Below, in pieces: positions 1 to 8,821 of a stretch of 64,000 nt of DNA. The position numbers and the translations under genes are program-made. The stretch's first letter is position 1. The number at the start of each line of letters is the position of its first letter. The notes beneath the pieces were generated by a model. The model saw only the letters and a list, made by a program, of their open reading frames with translations. It did not search any database and had not been told where the DNA came from. The DNA is from Mesorhizobium sp. NZP2298 (lineage in GTDB: Bacteria; Pseudomonadota; Alphaproteobacteria; Rhizobiales; Rhizobiaceae), in assembly GCF_013170825.1 (NCBI RefSeq), contig NZ_CP033365.1, positions 6,522,001-6,586,000 on the forward strand. The letters run 5' to 3'.

Positions 1-596
1 AAATCGCCACGCACGATCTCCAGCATCAGGTCGATCGAGGTGGTGCCGCCGGCGCAGGTGTAGCGCTTGCGGTCGATTTCGAAGACATTGCCGGTGCAAT
101 TGATGTCGGGGAAGCGCTCCATGAAGCCGGCGCGGTTTTCCCAATGGATGGTGCAGCGGTAGCCGTCGAGCTGTCCGGCCTCCGCCAGCAGGTAGGAACC
201 AACCGACAGCGCGCCGAGCGCGTTGCCGCGCCGGCCCCAGCTGCGCAGGGCCGCCAGCACCTTGCTCTTGCCTGGAAATTCCGTCGTCAGGCCGACCGAG
301 ACGAAGAGGATGTCGACCGGCGGCAGGTCGGCGACGCTGTAGTCGATCTTGAGCGGGAGGCCGTTGGAGGCCATCACCGGATCGCCGTCTGCCGACACCG
401 TGGTCCAGCCATAGAAATCGCGGCCGAGCAGACGGTTCGCCGAACGGAAGGTGTCGATGGCGGCGGCCAGCGAGAACATGGAAAACTTGTCGACCAGCAG
501 GAAGGCGAACTGCCGGCCACCTTGAACGGGATCACTCGTGACCGGCCGTTCCGGGGAAATGGTGGGATTCGGCAAAACTGGCGCTTTCAGGGTCAA
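1..596 (-). CDS. GlxA-family AraC-type transcriptional regulator (5' part; gene runs off the window)
   Basis: The reverse strand encodes the N-terminal DJ-1/PfpI-like (class I glutamine amidotransferase-like) domain of a GlxA-type regulator. Readable segments are FAFLLVDKFSMFSLAAAID, TFRSANRLLGRDFYGW, and later CAGGTTSIDLMLEIVRGDF, the stretch that precedes the C-terminal AraC helix-turn-helix in this family. That HTH would lie left of base 1. The frame is open back to a TGA just upstream. The ATG at 479 would remove the first strand of the fold, so a TTG at 596 (or 575) is preferred; the exact start is uncertain. The gene follows folD by a few bases in the same direction. The ligand is unknown. 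Confidence 0.75.
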   Translation of the reverse strand, partial: MTLKAPVLPNPTISPERPVTSDPVQGGRQFAFLLVDKFSMFSLAAAIDTFRSANRLLGRDFYGWTTVSADGDPVMASNGLPLKIDYSVADLPPVDILFVSVGLTTEFPGKSKVLAALRSWGRRGNALGALSVGSYLLAEAGQLDGYRCTIHWENRAGFMERFPDINCTGNVFEIDRKRYTCAGGTTSIDLMLEIVRGD

Positions 597-603
597 CCCG
601 GGC

Positions 604-1503
604 TCAGAAGGAGGGCCGCTTCAATCCGGCCGCAAGGTAGGCGGAAGCTAACGTATTGGCCATCAGCATGGCAATGGTCATCGGCCCGACACCGCCAGGC
701 ACCGGCGTGATGGCGCCGGCGACCTTGGCCACCTCGGCATAGGCGACATCGCCGACGAGGCGCGACTTGCCCTCGCCCCTCTCGGGTGCGGGAATGCGGT
801 TGATGCCGACATCGATGACGGTGGCGCCGGGCTTCACCCAATCCCCCTTGATCATTTCCGGCCTGCCGACGGCGGCGATTAGGATGTCGGCCGTGCGGGC
901 CAGCGCCGGCAGATCCTTCGTGCGGCTGTGGGCAATGGTGACGGTGCAGTTGGCGGCAAGTAGCAGATTGGCCATCGGCTTGCCGACGATGTTGGAGCGG
1001 CCAACGACGACGGCGTTGAGGCCGGACAGGTCCTTGCCGCGCACGCGCTCGATCAGAAGCATCGAGCCGGCCGGCGTGCAGGGCACAAAGGCCGTGTCGA
1101 GCTCACCGGTGCCGAGCTTGCCGACATTGATGAAATGGAAGCCGTCGACATCCTTCTCCGGCGCGATAGCCTGGATGATCTTGCCTGCGTCGACATGGGC
1201 GGGCAGCGGCAGTTGAACCAGGATGCCGTTGATGGCCGGATCGGCGTTGAGGTCGCCGATGATCTTGAGCAGCGCCTCCTCGGACGTCTCGGCCGGCAGC
1301 GTGTGCTGGAGCGAGTGGAAGCCGCATTCCTTGGCGGTGCGCGACTTGGACGCGACATAGACCTGGCTCGCCGGATCCTCACCGACGATGACCACGGCGA
1401 GACCGGGCTTGGCCTTACCCTTGGCGACCAGTTCGGCAGTCAGGGTCTTGACCGTCCGCACCACATCCTCGGCAACGCTCTTTCCGTCAATCACTTCGGC
1501 CAT
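604..1503 (-). CDS. folD: bifunctional methylenetetrahydrofolate dehydrogenase / methenyltetrahydrofolate cyclohydrolase
   Basis: FolD interconverts 5,10-methylene-, 5,10-methenyl- and 10-formyl-tetrahydrofolate with NADP in cytosolic one-carbon metabolism. The 299-residue product has the usual family length. The catalytic lysine lies in [14 protein letters not shown] (Lys53), followed by QLPLPAH, the nucleotide-binding [14 protein letters not shown] and the C-terminal [14 protein letters not shown]. All expected motifs are intact. The ATG at 1503 gives the canonical N terminus. The GlxA-type regulator starts within about 10 bases of the stop, so the two may be co-transcribed although no functional link is evident. 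Confidence 0.97.
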   Translation of the reverse strand: MAEVIDGKSVAEDVVRTVKTLTAELVAKGKAKPGLAVVIVGEDPASQVYVASKSRTAKECGFHSLQHTLPAETSEEALLKIIGDLNADPAINGILVQLPLPAHVDAGKIIQAIAPEKDVDGFHFINVGKLGTGELDTAFVPCTPAGSMLLIERVRGKDLSGLNAVVVGRSNIVGKPMANLLLAANCTVTIAHSRTKDLPALARTADILIAAVGRPEMIKGDWVKPGATVIDVGINRIPAPERGEGKSRLVGDVAYAEVAKVAGAITPVPGGVGPMTIAMLMANTLASAYLAAGLKRPSF

Positions 1504-1686
1504 GAACCATCCTCAACCCTGTTTCGCCCAACGCCGCTTTCGGGAACACTATGCAACGGCGCCGGCAACATGCAGCGCGGCATTGTCACGAAAATTCCGG
1601 CACGCAATCCCGTCAAAGCGCCGTCCCATGCCGTTTACGCGAAAACCGGGATGGTTTTGTTCGGCCTCGACGACGTGTCTTGTGGC

Positions 1687-4254
1687 TCAGAAGTAGCGGC
1701 GACGGGCGCGGCTCTCGGTGAGTTCGCGAACTGCCTCGCGAAATTCGCGCAGGCTGGCGCGGATTTCCTCGATCGGCGCTTGTTCGGCGCTTTCCTCGGC
1801 CTGCGGAGGCTCCACCGGTGGTTGAGCCGGATAGGCCGGTGACTGCGGCGGAACGGGCTGCGATGGATGCGGCATTTGCCCGGCATAGGGCGCCATGGCC
1901 TGGGCGTAGGGATTGCCAGCCGGCGACTGCGCCTGCCACGGCTGCATTTGCGGATAGCCGGCCTGCTGTGCATGGGGATAGGATGGCGGCGGCGGATAGA
2001 GCGGCTGCAGCGGCATTATCGGCGACCGGGACGGCGGCCCCATCGGCTGGGAATAGGCGGCGTCGAAGCCTGGCGGGAAAGGCGGCCGCGCATAGTCCGA
2101 CGACCGAGGCATGAAGGCGGAATCCGGATTCGGAAAGCCGGAAGGCATGGCAGCATCCGCCGGCTGCGCGCTTTCACCGAAGGCGGCGAACTCGCTGGCA
2201 TCATCCGCCTCTGCGGAAGGCTTGCGGGACACGGCATCGCGCAGCTTCGCCATGAACGCACCGATACGGCCAGGCCTTTCGACGGGAGCGGCTTCGGTCT
2301 GCACGACGGGCGGCGGTGATGCAGGTGGCGGCGGCGGCGGCGTCGGAGGCACCGGCGCTGCCGGCATTGACGGCGCGGGCGGCGGCGCTGTCCGCAATGC
2401 CTGGTCTTCGGGAGGCGGCTTGCGGTCGCGTCGCGACCGCGATGTCGCGGTCTCGCGCAGGCTTTCATAGGCGCCGCGCATGGCGCCGAGACCAATTCCA
2501 GAGGCAAAACCCAGGAGCAGGCCGGCAAGCGCCATCAAGGCCCGCGACGGGCCTTTCGCTTCAAGCGGCGCGAAGGCCTTGGAGATGACGTTCATATTGG
2601 CGGTGTTGATGTCCTTCTGCTCGCCAGTCTCCTTGGCGCGCAGAAGGTACTGTTCATAGACGGAGCGCTTGGCGCTGGCCTCGCGCTCCAGTTCACGCAT
2701 CGACACCAGGTCATTGTTGACGTCGCCGCTGCGCACCTTGAGCTGGGCAAGGCGGGAGGAGAGATCCTGTTCGAGCTGGACGGCGCGTTTCAGGTCGACC
2801 TGCAGCGAAGAGGCGATGCGGCGCAATTCACCCGCGATGCGGTCGCGCGCGCCGGCGATCTGCGCGTTGAGCGCCTGAAGTTCGGGATGACGCGGGCCGA
2901 GCCGGATGGCGGCGCGGTCGGCCTCCTGCTTGAGCGTCGCATATTGCGAGCGCAGGTCGCTCATCGTGTTGGAGTTGATCTCCTCCGGCAAGGTGCCGGA
3001 AAGAACCGAATTGACGTCGATCGAGCGCGCCGAAGCCGCCCTTGCATTGAGCTCCAGTGTACGGGCGCGGGCGACCGAGAGCTGCTCGTTGAGCTTCAGC
3101 ATCTCGTCGTCGCTGATCAGATGACCCTGTGCGTCGACGAGGTCATGCGAAGCCCTGAAATCCTCGACCTTGCGCTCTGCCGCCTCGACGCCCTTGCGCA
3201 GTTCATCGAGCCTTGCCGTCAGTTCGTCGGTCGCGCGGCCGGCCGTGTCCGACTGGATCTGGCCGAAAGTCTGCAGAAACACATCCGTCATCGTGTTGGC
3301 GATGAGAGCCGATTTCTCGCCATTCTGCGTGGTCGCGCTGACGGTGATGACGAAGGTCTTGCCGCCGCGCTCGACCGAAAGGCTTTCGGCCAGATTGCCA
3401 ACGGCGAGCGCGCGCCGGCGAACCTCGTCGGCACCGCTCGCGCCATCCTGGCGCGACAGAACCGAGCGAATGAGAGACCTGATGCCGAGCCCGCCAGCAC
3501 CCTGGCCATTGAACTCCGGATCGTTGGTCAAGTTGAGCTTGTCGACAACCTTGTTGAGAACGGTACCCGAGGTCAGCACCCTGACCTGGTTCTCGACAAT
3601 GGCAAGGGTGGCGTCGGAGGCGACAACATTCTGGGTGAGGTCGCGATCGGTGAGCTTGAGGTCGCGCGGATCGACGATCAGTTCGGCGGTGGCTTCATAT
3701 TTCTTCGGTGTCGACAGCGCGATCGCGATGCCGAGCCCGGCACCGATCAGGGTGGTCGTGATGATCAGCAGCTTTGACCTGGCAATGCCGCGCACCACCT
3801 GCATCGGATCGATCAGCGGTTTCCATTGCTGGTCGTCCCCACGCCCGCCGAAAGAGGCATCCGTTTCGCCGGATCGGCGGGATGCGTCACCAGATCGAGC
3901 GCTGCCGTAAGTTTCTTCAGGTGCCATCCGTGCGCGCTGCACGGCCGGCGGCAGATCGCCGCTGCCGGCGTCCTCCCGCGAGCGCCAGGCGTCGTCCTGT
4001 GCGGCCGCTTCCGGCTGCTCGTCCCGCCGGAACGGGTCAGTTTCGACGGCGGCCGCCGATGGCGTTGGGTTCGTCCGCGCCTCACGTCGTGAACGGGCAA
4101 GGCGATGGCGCGTGGCGGCATCTTCGCGCCATGACGGGTCCGCCCGATCCCCTATCGAGACCAGGGACGCGTCGTCCTCGCCGCGCATGGCCTGGCCGAG
4201 CGCCAGCAATGAACGCTCGCGCCTCCAGTCTTCACGGTTTTCCCTGTCGACCAT
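1687..4254 (-). CDS. GumC/Wzz-family polysaccharide co-polymerase with long disordered tails
   Basis: This is an inner-membrane chain-length determinant/exopolysaccharide transport protein of the Wzz/GumC type, 855 residues. A hydrophilic, charged N-terminal extension covers about residues 1-150. It is followed by the first membrane helix (about 161-180, LLIITTTLIGAGLGIAIAL), a periplasmic domain rich in predicted coiled coil, and a second membrane helix (ALMALAGLLLGFASGIGLGA). The last roughly 250 residues are proline- and glutamine-rich and end in a charged helix (EIRASLREFREAVRELTESRARRR). There is no Walker A motif, so the tyrosine-autokinase domain found in ExoP-like relatives is absent. 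It probably works with the Wzx-like flippase and ligase/polymerase of this locus. Confidence 0.85.
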   Translation of the reverse strand: MVDRENREDWRRERSLLALGQAMRGEDDASLVSIGDRADPSWREDAATRHRLARSRREARTNPTPSAAAVETDPFRRDEQPEAAAQDDAWRSREDAGSGDLPPAVQRARMAPEETYGSARSGDASRRSGETDASFGGRGDDQQWKPLIDPMQVVRGIARSKLLIITTTLIGAGLGIAIALSTPKKYEATAELIVDPRDLKLTDRDLTQNVVASDATLAIVENQVRVLTSGTVLNKVVDKLNLTNDPEFNGQGAGGLGIRSLIRSVLSRQDGASGADEVRRRALAVGNLAESLSVERGGKTFVITVSATTQNGEKSALIANTMTDVFLQTFGQIQSDTAGRATDELTARLDELRKGVEAAERKVEDFRASHDLVDAQGHLISDDEMLKLNEQLSVARARTLELNARAASARSIDVNSVLSGTLPEEINSNTMSDLRSQYATLKQEADRAAIRLGPRHPELQALNAQIAGARDRIAGELRRIASSLQVDLKRAVQLEQDLSSRLAQLKVRSGDVNNDLVSMRELEREASAKRSVYEQYLLRAKETGEQKDINTANMNVISKAFAPLEAKGPSRALMALAGLLLGFASGIGLGAMRGAYESLRETATSRSRRDRKPPPEDQALRTAPPPAPSMPAAPVPPTPPPPPPASPPPVVQTEAAPVERPGRIGAFMAKLRDAVSRKPSAEADDASEFAAFGESAQPADAAMPSGFPNPDSAFMPRSSDYARPPFPPGFDAAYSQPMGPPSRSPIMPLQPLYPPPPSYPHAQQAGYPQMQPWQAQSPAGNPYAQAMAPYAGQMPHPSQPVPPQSPAYPAQPPVEPPQAEESAEQAPIEEIRASLREFREAVRELTESRARRRYF

Positions 4255-4438
4255 TGTCTTGGAGCTTTACCCTTTGGCCACTTGGCAGCGGCGGTCGGCT
4301 ATTCGTTAAGCCACGCTAAACAAGCATAGGAAACAAAAGGTTAATTTCGGCAGGCCGGCGTGTAAGCTTTTCATAACCTCAAGTGCCGGAATTGCCGCGC
4401 ATTCGGGCCTCAGAACGGCACGTTAAGCTTTCCCGCCT
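4255..4438. promoter_or_regulatory. divergent promoter region between the GumC-like and flippase genes
   Basis: This 184-base gap separates two divergently transcribed polysaccharide genes and must hold both promoters. It is locally AT-richer than its surroundings. It contains TTAAGCCACGCTAAA near 4307, close to but not matching the TTAA-N7-TTAA CtrA consensus, and further TTAA cores. I cannot fix a -35/-10 pair with confidence. Confidence 0.4.
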
Positions 4439-5749
4439 ATGGCTTCGCGGCACATGACCGAAACTCGCGGCATACCGCAAAGGCGTACTTTCGCCCGGGT
4501 CGGCACTTTCGTGGCCGAGCGACGGGGGCTGGTCCGCGACTATTTCTCGGCGATCAGCGGCGCGGGCGGGCGACTGGTGTTCTCGCTGGCCTATTTCATC
4601 GCCCTTGCCAATACGCTGTCCATCTCCGAGTTCGGCATGTTCGCGACCGCTTCGGCGGCCGGCGTGATGCTGTCGCGGATCCTGGCCTTCGGTTTCATTT
4701 CGGCGCTCTATCGCACCGCCACCATCCGCCCCAATTTGATCGGCACCTTCACAGCCGGCTTCCTGCTGCTCGGCATCGTCTCGCTGCCGTTGCTGGCCGC
4801 GGCCTCGTTCGGCGTCTACCTGATCTTCTTCGCCGGCACGGTGCCGCTGTCGGTGTTTTCGGCGATCGTCTTCGCCGAAGCGCTGTTGTGGCGGCCGGTG
4901 GAGGTGGCGCTGATCGTCAACAACGGGCTGGGCAAATTCGGCCGTGCCGCCGTGCTGGCGATCCTGGCCACTGCGTTGCGGGCGCTTGGCGCGGTGCTGT
5001 TCATGCTGTGGGCCCAGCACAGCATCTGGATCTGGTCATGGTTCTATATCGGCGCCAATGCCGCCTCGCTGGTTCTGGCTTTCGGCTGGTTCTATCCGCG
5101 CCAAAGACTGCGGCTGCGCATCGAGCTTTACCTCAGGCGACTGGCGGATTCCCTCTACGTGGCCGGCGCCGAAATTCTGTTCTACCTGCAATCGGAATTC
5201 GACAAGCTGCTGGTGCTGGCGATCGGCGGCCCGCATCTGGCCGGCATCTATGCCATCATCATGCGGCTGGTCGACCTGACCGCGATCCCGATCCGCACCT
5301 TCTCGATGATGCTGGTGCAACGCATGATGCGGGCGCCGGACCTGTTGTCGCGGCTGACGGTCAAGAGCGGCATCGAGGGCGGCGTCTTCCTCGTTTCGAC
5401 GCTGGCGCTGCTGGCGCTCGGCATCGTGCTGCACTTCTTCCCCAACGCGCTTGGCAGGAATGTCTCCGAGGCCGCGCCGCTGGTGGCGCTGGCGATCTGC
5501 GTTCCGGGGCTGCGCAATCTGGTCGAATACCAGGCCGAGCTTCTGTTCGCGCGCGGCCAGACGGCGGTGCGGGCGCTCAATCTCGGCCTGCTCGCCGCGC
5601 TTAAAGCGCTGTTGCTGACCTATGTGCTGACCACCATCTCCGATACGTCGAAGCTGGTGCTGTCGCTCAACGTCGTCTTCCTGCTGCTCTATCTCGCATC
5701 GATGCTGCTGACCTATTCGGCGCTGCGCAAGCCGGCGAAGGCGATCTAG
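4439..5749 (+). CDS. Wzx-like lipopolysaccharide/exopolysaccharide flippase
   Basis: This 436-residue polytopic membrane protein has about 12 hydrophobic segments and the layout of the polysaccharide-translocase (MATE/MVF-like) superfamily. It begins at GGRLVFSLAYFIALANTLSI, where these flippases typically start with an alternating helix and the S-E-F-G motif (SISEFGMFATA). Such proteins move undecaprenyl-linked repeat units across the inner membrane. It sits opposite the GumC-like co-polymerase and beside glycosyltransferases, as expected for a Wzx/Wzy-type pathway. The ATG at 4439 is used; an ATG at 4454 is also possible. Confidence 0.85.
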   Translation: MASRHMTETRGIPQRRTFARVGTFVAERRGLVRDYFSAISGAGGRLVFSLAYFIALANTLSISEFGMFATASAAGVMLSRILAFGFISALYRTATIRPNLIGTFTAGFLLLGIVSLPLLAAASFGVYLIFFAGTVPLSVFSAIVFAEALLWRPVEVALIVNNGLGKFGRAAVLAILATALRALGAVLFMLWAQHSIWIWSWFYIGANAASLVLAFGWFYPRQRLRLRIELYLRRLADSLYVAGAEILFYLQSEFDKLLVLAIGGPHLAGIYAIIMRLVDLTAIPIRTFSMMLVQRMMRAPDLLSRLTVKSGIEGGVFLVSTLALLALGIVLHFFPNALGRNVSEAAPLVALAICVPGLRNLVEYQAELLFARGQTAVRALNLGLLAALKALLLTYVLTTISDTSKLVLSLNVVFLLLYLASMLLTYSALRKPAKAI

Positions 5750-5762
5750 GAAAGGCCAGAGG

Positions 5763-6689
5763 TCAGCGGTCGAGCCCAATCAGGCGGCGGATACGGCCGA
5801 TATCCGTGCCGATGAAGGATTGCATGCCGATCGCCACCTGATCCGGCGCCATGCCGGCAACGAAGCGGCGGAACTCATCGTCCGACAACGCCTCGCCCGT
5901 CCAGTGGACGCGGCAGAATTCTTCCGAACCGTGGAAGTGACCGGCGCCGTCGAGCACATCGTCGACATAGCGGCCGTAGATCATGCATTCGGAGAATCTG
6001 CGCGCCGAGCCGACGACCTCGACCCAATCGCGGCCATGCACCTTCTCGATCTCACCGCACATGGCAAGCACGGTGTCGCGGCGCCAGGCAATCAGGGTCG
6101 AGATGTAATCGTGGGTCGATACGCGGGACGGGTCGATGCCAAGTGCCGAACCCGCATTGCGCGACCAGATGCGATGCTCGTCATGACCTTCATCCGCCAG
6201 CACGCCGTCGCGGCGGAACAGGCGCGCCTTGCCGTCGCGCCAGAAGGCGACGCAGTCGAAGGGCTTGAGGAAAGCGACGTCGGAATCGCAGAAGACCAAT
6301 ATGTCTTCCCTGGCATGGGCCGATATGGCGATGCGGCGCAGTTGCTGCACGTGCCAGCCGCGCAGCGGCTGCGTCTTCAGGCTGAGCCAGACACGCCGGC
6401 GAAACAGGCTGAGCGGGTCGTCCAAGGCGCGCAGCCAGTGCGGCAGCAGGTCGCGCTCATCGACGACAGTGCGCCGGTTCGTTTCCAACTGGCGGAAAAG
6501 CGCAACGTCTCGATGCTCGACCAGGATGTAGTGGTGCGCGGCCCCCGAGACATGCCGGTCGAGGGTCTCGCACAACAGACGGCAGCGTTCGAAATCCGGC
6601 GCGTAGCTTGCCGTCACCACCGCCGCCGTCGGCGTCTTCGGCAACAGGCCCGGACCGGCAAGAGCGTCTGGAACGAACCGTTTGTTCAA
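5763..6689 (-). CDS. DUF6492-type putative glycosyltransferase (TTG start)
   Basis: This cytosolic protein of about 308 residues resembles the DUF6492 family and has a GT-A-like layout: a nucleotide-binding start (AAVVTASYAPDFERCRLLCETL) and a DxD-type metal motif in ILVFCDSDVAFLKPFD. The longer frame reaching to 6911 would lie inside the upstream WecG-like gene. The preferred start is TTG at 6689, which overlaps that gene's TGA stop (TTGA) and is preceded by GGGAGAA, so translation is probably coupled. It is the last gene of a three-gene leftward operon of transferases and ends 13 bases from the convergent flippase. The transferred sugar is unknown. Confidence 0.75.
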   Translation of the reverse strand: MNKRFVPDALAGPGLLPKTPTAAVVTASYAPDFERCRLLCETLDRHVSGAAHHYILVEHRDVALFRQLETNRRTVVDERDLLPHWLRALDDPLSLFRRRVWLSLKTQPLRGWHVQQLRRIAISAHAREDILVFCDSDVAFLKPFDCVAFWRDGKARLFRRDGVLADEGHDEHRIWSRNAGSALGIDPSRVSTHDYISTLIAWRRDTVLAMCGEIEKVHGRDWVEVVGSARRFSECMIYGRYVDDVLDGAGHFHGSEEFCRVHWTGEALSDDEFRRFVAGMAPDQVAIGMQSFIGTDIGRIRRLIGLDR

Positions 6690-7480
6690 CGGAGTTCTCC
6701 CGCCGTCTCGGCTCCGCGCGACCATCTCTGCTTGACGACCCGCCACAAGAACACCGGATTGCCGACCACATAGCGGCGCCAGAGCCGGCCCGGCTCGACC
6801 GCCAGCCGGAACAGCCATTCCAGGCGCAGGCGGCGCATCCACAGCGGCGCGCGCGGCACCGAGCCGCTGAGGAAATCGAGCAGCGCACCGACAGCGACCG
6901 GCATGGTGCAATGGCGCTCATCGATATGGCGCGCTATCCACAGTTCCTGTCTTGGCACGCCCATCGCGACCAGCAGCATGTCGGGCCGCAGCGCCGCGAT
7001 CCGGCCGATGATCTCCGGTTCCTGCGCGGCGGAGAAATAGCCGTCATGAACGACCACGAAATTGTGCTGCACGGCAAGGGCGGCCAGCTTGACCGACGCC
7101 GCCTCGGCATTGACGCGCGTCGCGCCGAGCAGCCCGACGGTCAGCGGCCGCGTCGAGGCCTGCAGGAAGGCCGGCACGAAATCGGTGCCGTTGAGATTGT
7201 CCGGAAACGGCGCGCCATAGAGAAGCTTGGCGGCGAGATCGACGCCGATGCCGTCCGGCAGGATGAGAAAATCATCGAGCGCCTCGGCGAAGACCGGATC
7301 CGTATAGGCGATGTTGGCGTTGTGGGCGTTGAGGAAACTGACCTTGGTAAAGCGCCGCTCGGCAATCAGTCGGTTCAGCAGGGCGATCGCATCGTCCCAG
7401 CGGATGGCAAGCACCGAAATGCCAAGGACCGTCTTCAGGCTGTCGAGCCCGAATGCGGCGCGGGCGGTGTGCATGTTCAT
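6686..7480 (-). CDS. WecG/TagA/CpsF-family glycosyltransferase
   Basis: The 264-residue product matches the WecG/TagA/CpsF family, which adds N-acetylmannosamine(uronic acid)-type sugars to lipid-linked intermediates on the cytoplasmic face. Readable family segments are VSFLNAHNANIAYTDP near residue 45, LILPDGIGVDLAAKLLYG, and MLLVAMGVPRQELWIARH followed by AVGALLDFLSGSVPRAPLWMRRLRLEWLFRL. The ATG at 7480 overlaps the stop of the upstream GT4 gene by four bases (ATGA). The 3' end overlaps the DUF6492 gene, giving a tightly coupled three-gene operon. Substrate specificity cannot be read from the sequence. Confidence 0.92.
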   Translation of the reverse strand: MNMHTARAAFGLDSLKTVLGISVLAIRWDDAIALLNRLIAERRFTKVSFLNAHNANIAYTDPVFAEALDDFLILPDGIGVDLAAKLLYGAPFPDNLNGTDFVPAFLQASTRPLTVGLLGATRVNAEAASVKLAALAVQHNFVVVHDGYFSAAQEPEIIGRIAALRPDMLLVAMGVPRQELWIARHIDERHCTMPVAVGALLDFLSGSVPRAPLWMRRLRLEWLFRLAVEPGRLWRRYVVGNPVFLWRVVKQRWSRGAETAGELR

Positions 7481-8649
7481 GCAAACACCTCCCGCCTGAC
7501 CGCCCCCAGCTTTTCCAGGCCGAGTTGGATGGCAGCATCAAGGGCCTTGACCTGCCGGCGATGGAACGCGCTGCCGTCAACGTCCCGGATGTCGGCCGCG
7601 GCAGCCTCCAGCGCCCTGGCGAAAGCAGCTGGATCGTCGGTGACGACGCAATTGTCGGGACGATGGTCGATGCCGCGCAGCGAGCGGCCGGTGGCGACCG
7701 ACGGCAGGCCGAGTTCGAAGGTTTCGATGGTCTTCAGTTGCACGCCGCTGCCGGCGGTGCTGATCAGCGGGATGACGGCCGCGCCGCTGACGAATGCCCT
7801 TGCATCCGGGACACGGCCGACAAACTCGACACCCGGATGCGCGGAGGTCACGCCGGACGGCATGTGGCCGGCGATGCGGATGCGGAAATCCGGTCGCAGA
7901 TGCGGCACCACCTTGCCCAGGAACCAGTCGAGGCCGATGCGGTTCGGCTGCCAGGTCCAGGTGCCGATCAAGGCGGCGTCGCAGTCGATCTGGCGCGGGC
8001 CTTTCCGGGCGGGCACCCTGGCGCCGGTCACCAGCGGCAGCACCGCCGAGCGGTTGTCGGTGGCGACGCCGAGTGCCGCGCGGTCTTCCTCGGCCAGCGT
8101 GAAGACGAAGCGCGCGCGGCGGCAGAGGCGCTCTTCGACGATCTTGACCAGCCTTGCCTCGCGGCGGAACAGCAGGCGCTGGAAGAGGCCGGCGGCGGCG
8201 GCCGCATTCTCCCGCGCCGAGAGATGCTCGACATTATGGGCGACGAAGAGCGAAGGCCGGTCCTCCAAGAGCTTTTCGAAGGCACCGGCGAACTGCACGG
8301 AGTTCAGCACATAGCCATCGAACGGACCAGCCCGTTCGAGAGCGGCCTGAACACCGCGGTCGGACACCGCGCGCAACTTGACCGATGAGAAGGTGAGGCC
8401 CGATAGCATCGCCTTGCCGACCCAGGCGAGCTTTTGCAGCGCAGAGGCACTTTCGGTGCGGACGTCGATGGCACCCAGCACCACGGTGTTTCCGGGGTCG
8501 GCGGCGTCCTTCCCGGGCCAGGTGAAGCCGATCACCGTGACGCGCGCGCCAGCGCGCCGCAAGGCGGCGATGATCGCAGCATTGGCGATCTCGTAGCCCG
8601 AGGCGAGAGCACCGTCGGGCACGATCGATGTGGCGAACAGCAGATGCAT
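7477..8649 (-). CDS. GT4-type glycosyltransferase
   Basis: This roughly 390-residue GT-B glycosyltransferase starts MHLLFATSIVPDG, with an A-G-G-T-G-A-G ribosome site just before the ATG at 8649; upstream in-frame codons to 8712 are not needed. The C-terminal donor-binding domain shows GTWTWQPNRIGLDWFLGKV, VEFVGRVPDARAFVSGAAVIPLISTAGSG and the acidic motif VQLKTIETFELGLPSVAT typical of GT4 enzymes. It is the first gene of the leftward transferase operon and so probably contributes an early sugar-transfer step in this polysaccharide locus. Donor and acceptor are unknown. Confidence 0.88.
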   Translation of the reverse strand: MHLLFATSIVPDGALASGYEIANAAIIAALRRAGARVTVIGFTWPGKDAADPGNTVVLGAIDVRTESASALQKLAWVGKAMLSGLTFSSVKLRAVSDRGVQAALERAGPFDGYVLNSVQFAGAFEKLLEDRPSLFVAHNVEHLSARENAAAAAGLFQRLLFRREARLVKIVEERLCRRARFVFTLAEEDRAALGVATDNRSAVLPLVTGARVPARKGPRQIDCDAALIGTWTWQPNRIGLDWFLGKVVPHLRPDFRIRIAGHMPSGVTSAHPGVEFVGRVPDARAFVSGAAVIPLISTAGSGVQLKTIETFELGLPSVATGRSLRGIDHRPDNCVVTDDPAAFARALEAAAADIRDVDGSAFHRRQVKALDAAIQLGLEKLGAVRREVFA

Positions 8650-8821
8650 CTCACCTATCCTGTGGTGTAGCCGGTAGCAAACCGCGGTGAACCCTTGATT
8701 AAGCGAGCACAATCAACGCCCGAAAGCCCCTGCCCGACGGGCTTCTCCGTGCAAGGTGATTAACGAAACCTTATCACCGTGATGCTACCAGAACCCCAAC
8801 TCACCATGTGGCTGGACACGG
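8650..8821. promoter_or_regulatory. divergent promoter region with CtrA-like site and inverted repeat
   Basis: This 172-base gap lies between the leftward GT operon and the rightward GT2 gene. It contains TTAA-CGAAACC-TTAT at 8760-8774, one mismatch from the TTAA-N7-TTAA CtrA consensus. Around it is a GGTGAT/ATCACC inverted repeat (8755-8760 and 8773-8778). A short stem AAGCCC/GGGCTT lies upstream. Regulation by CtrA is an inference from the motif only. Confidence 0.4.

Noticed and set aside
6608..8314. A 568-codon plus-strand frame across the glycosyltransferase operon
   Set aside because: The minus strand here encodes recognisable WecG and GT4 proteins; the plus frame has no domain and spans operon junctions.
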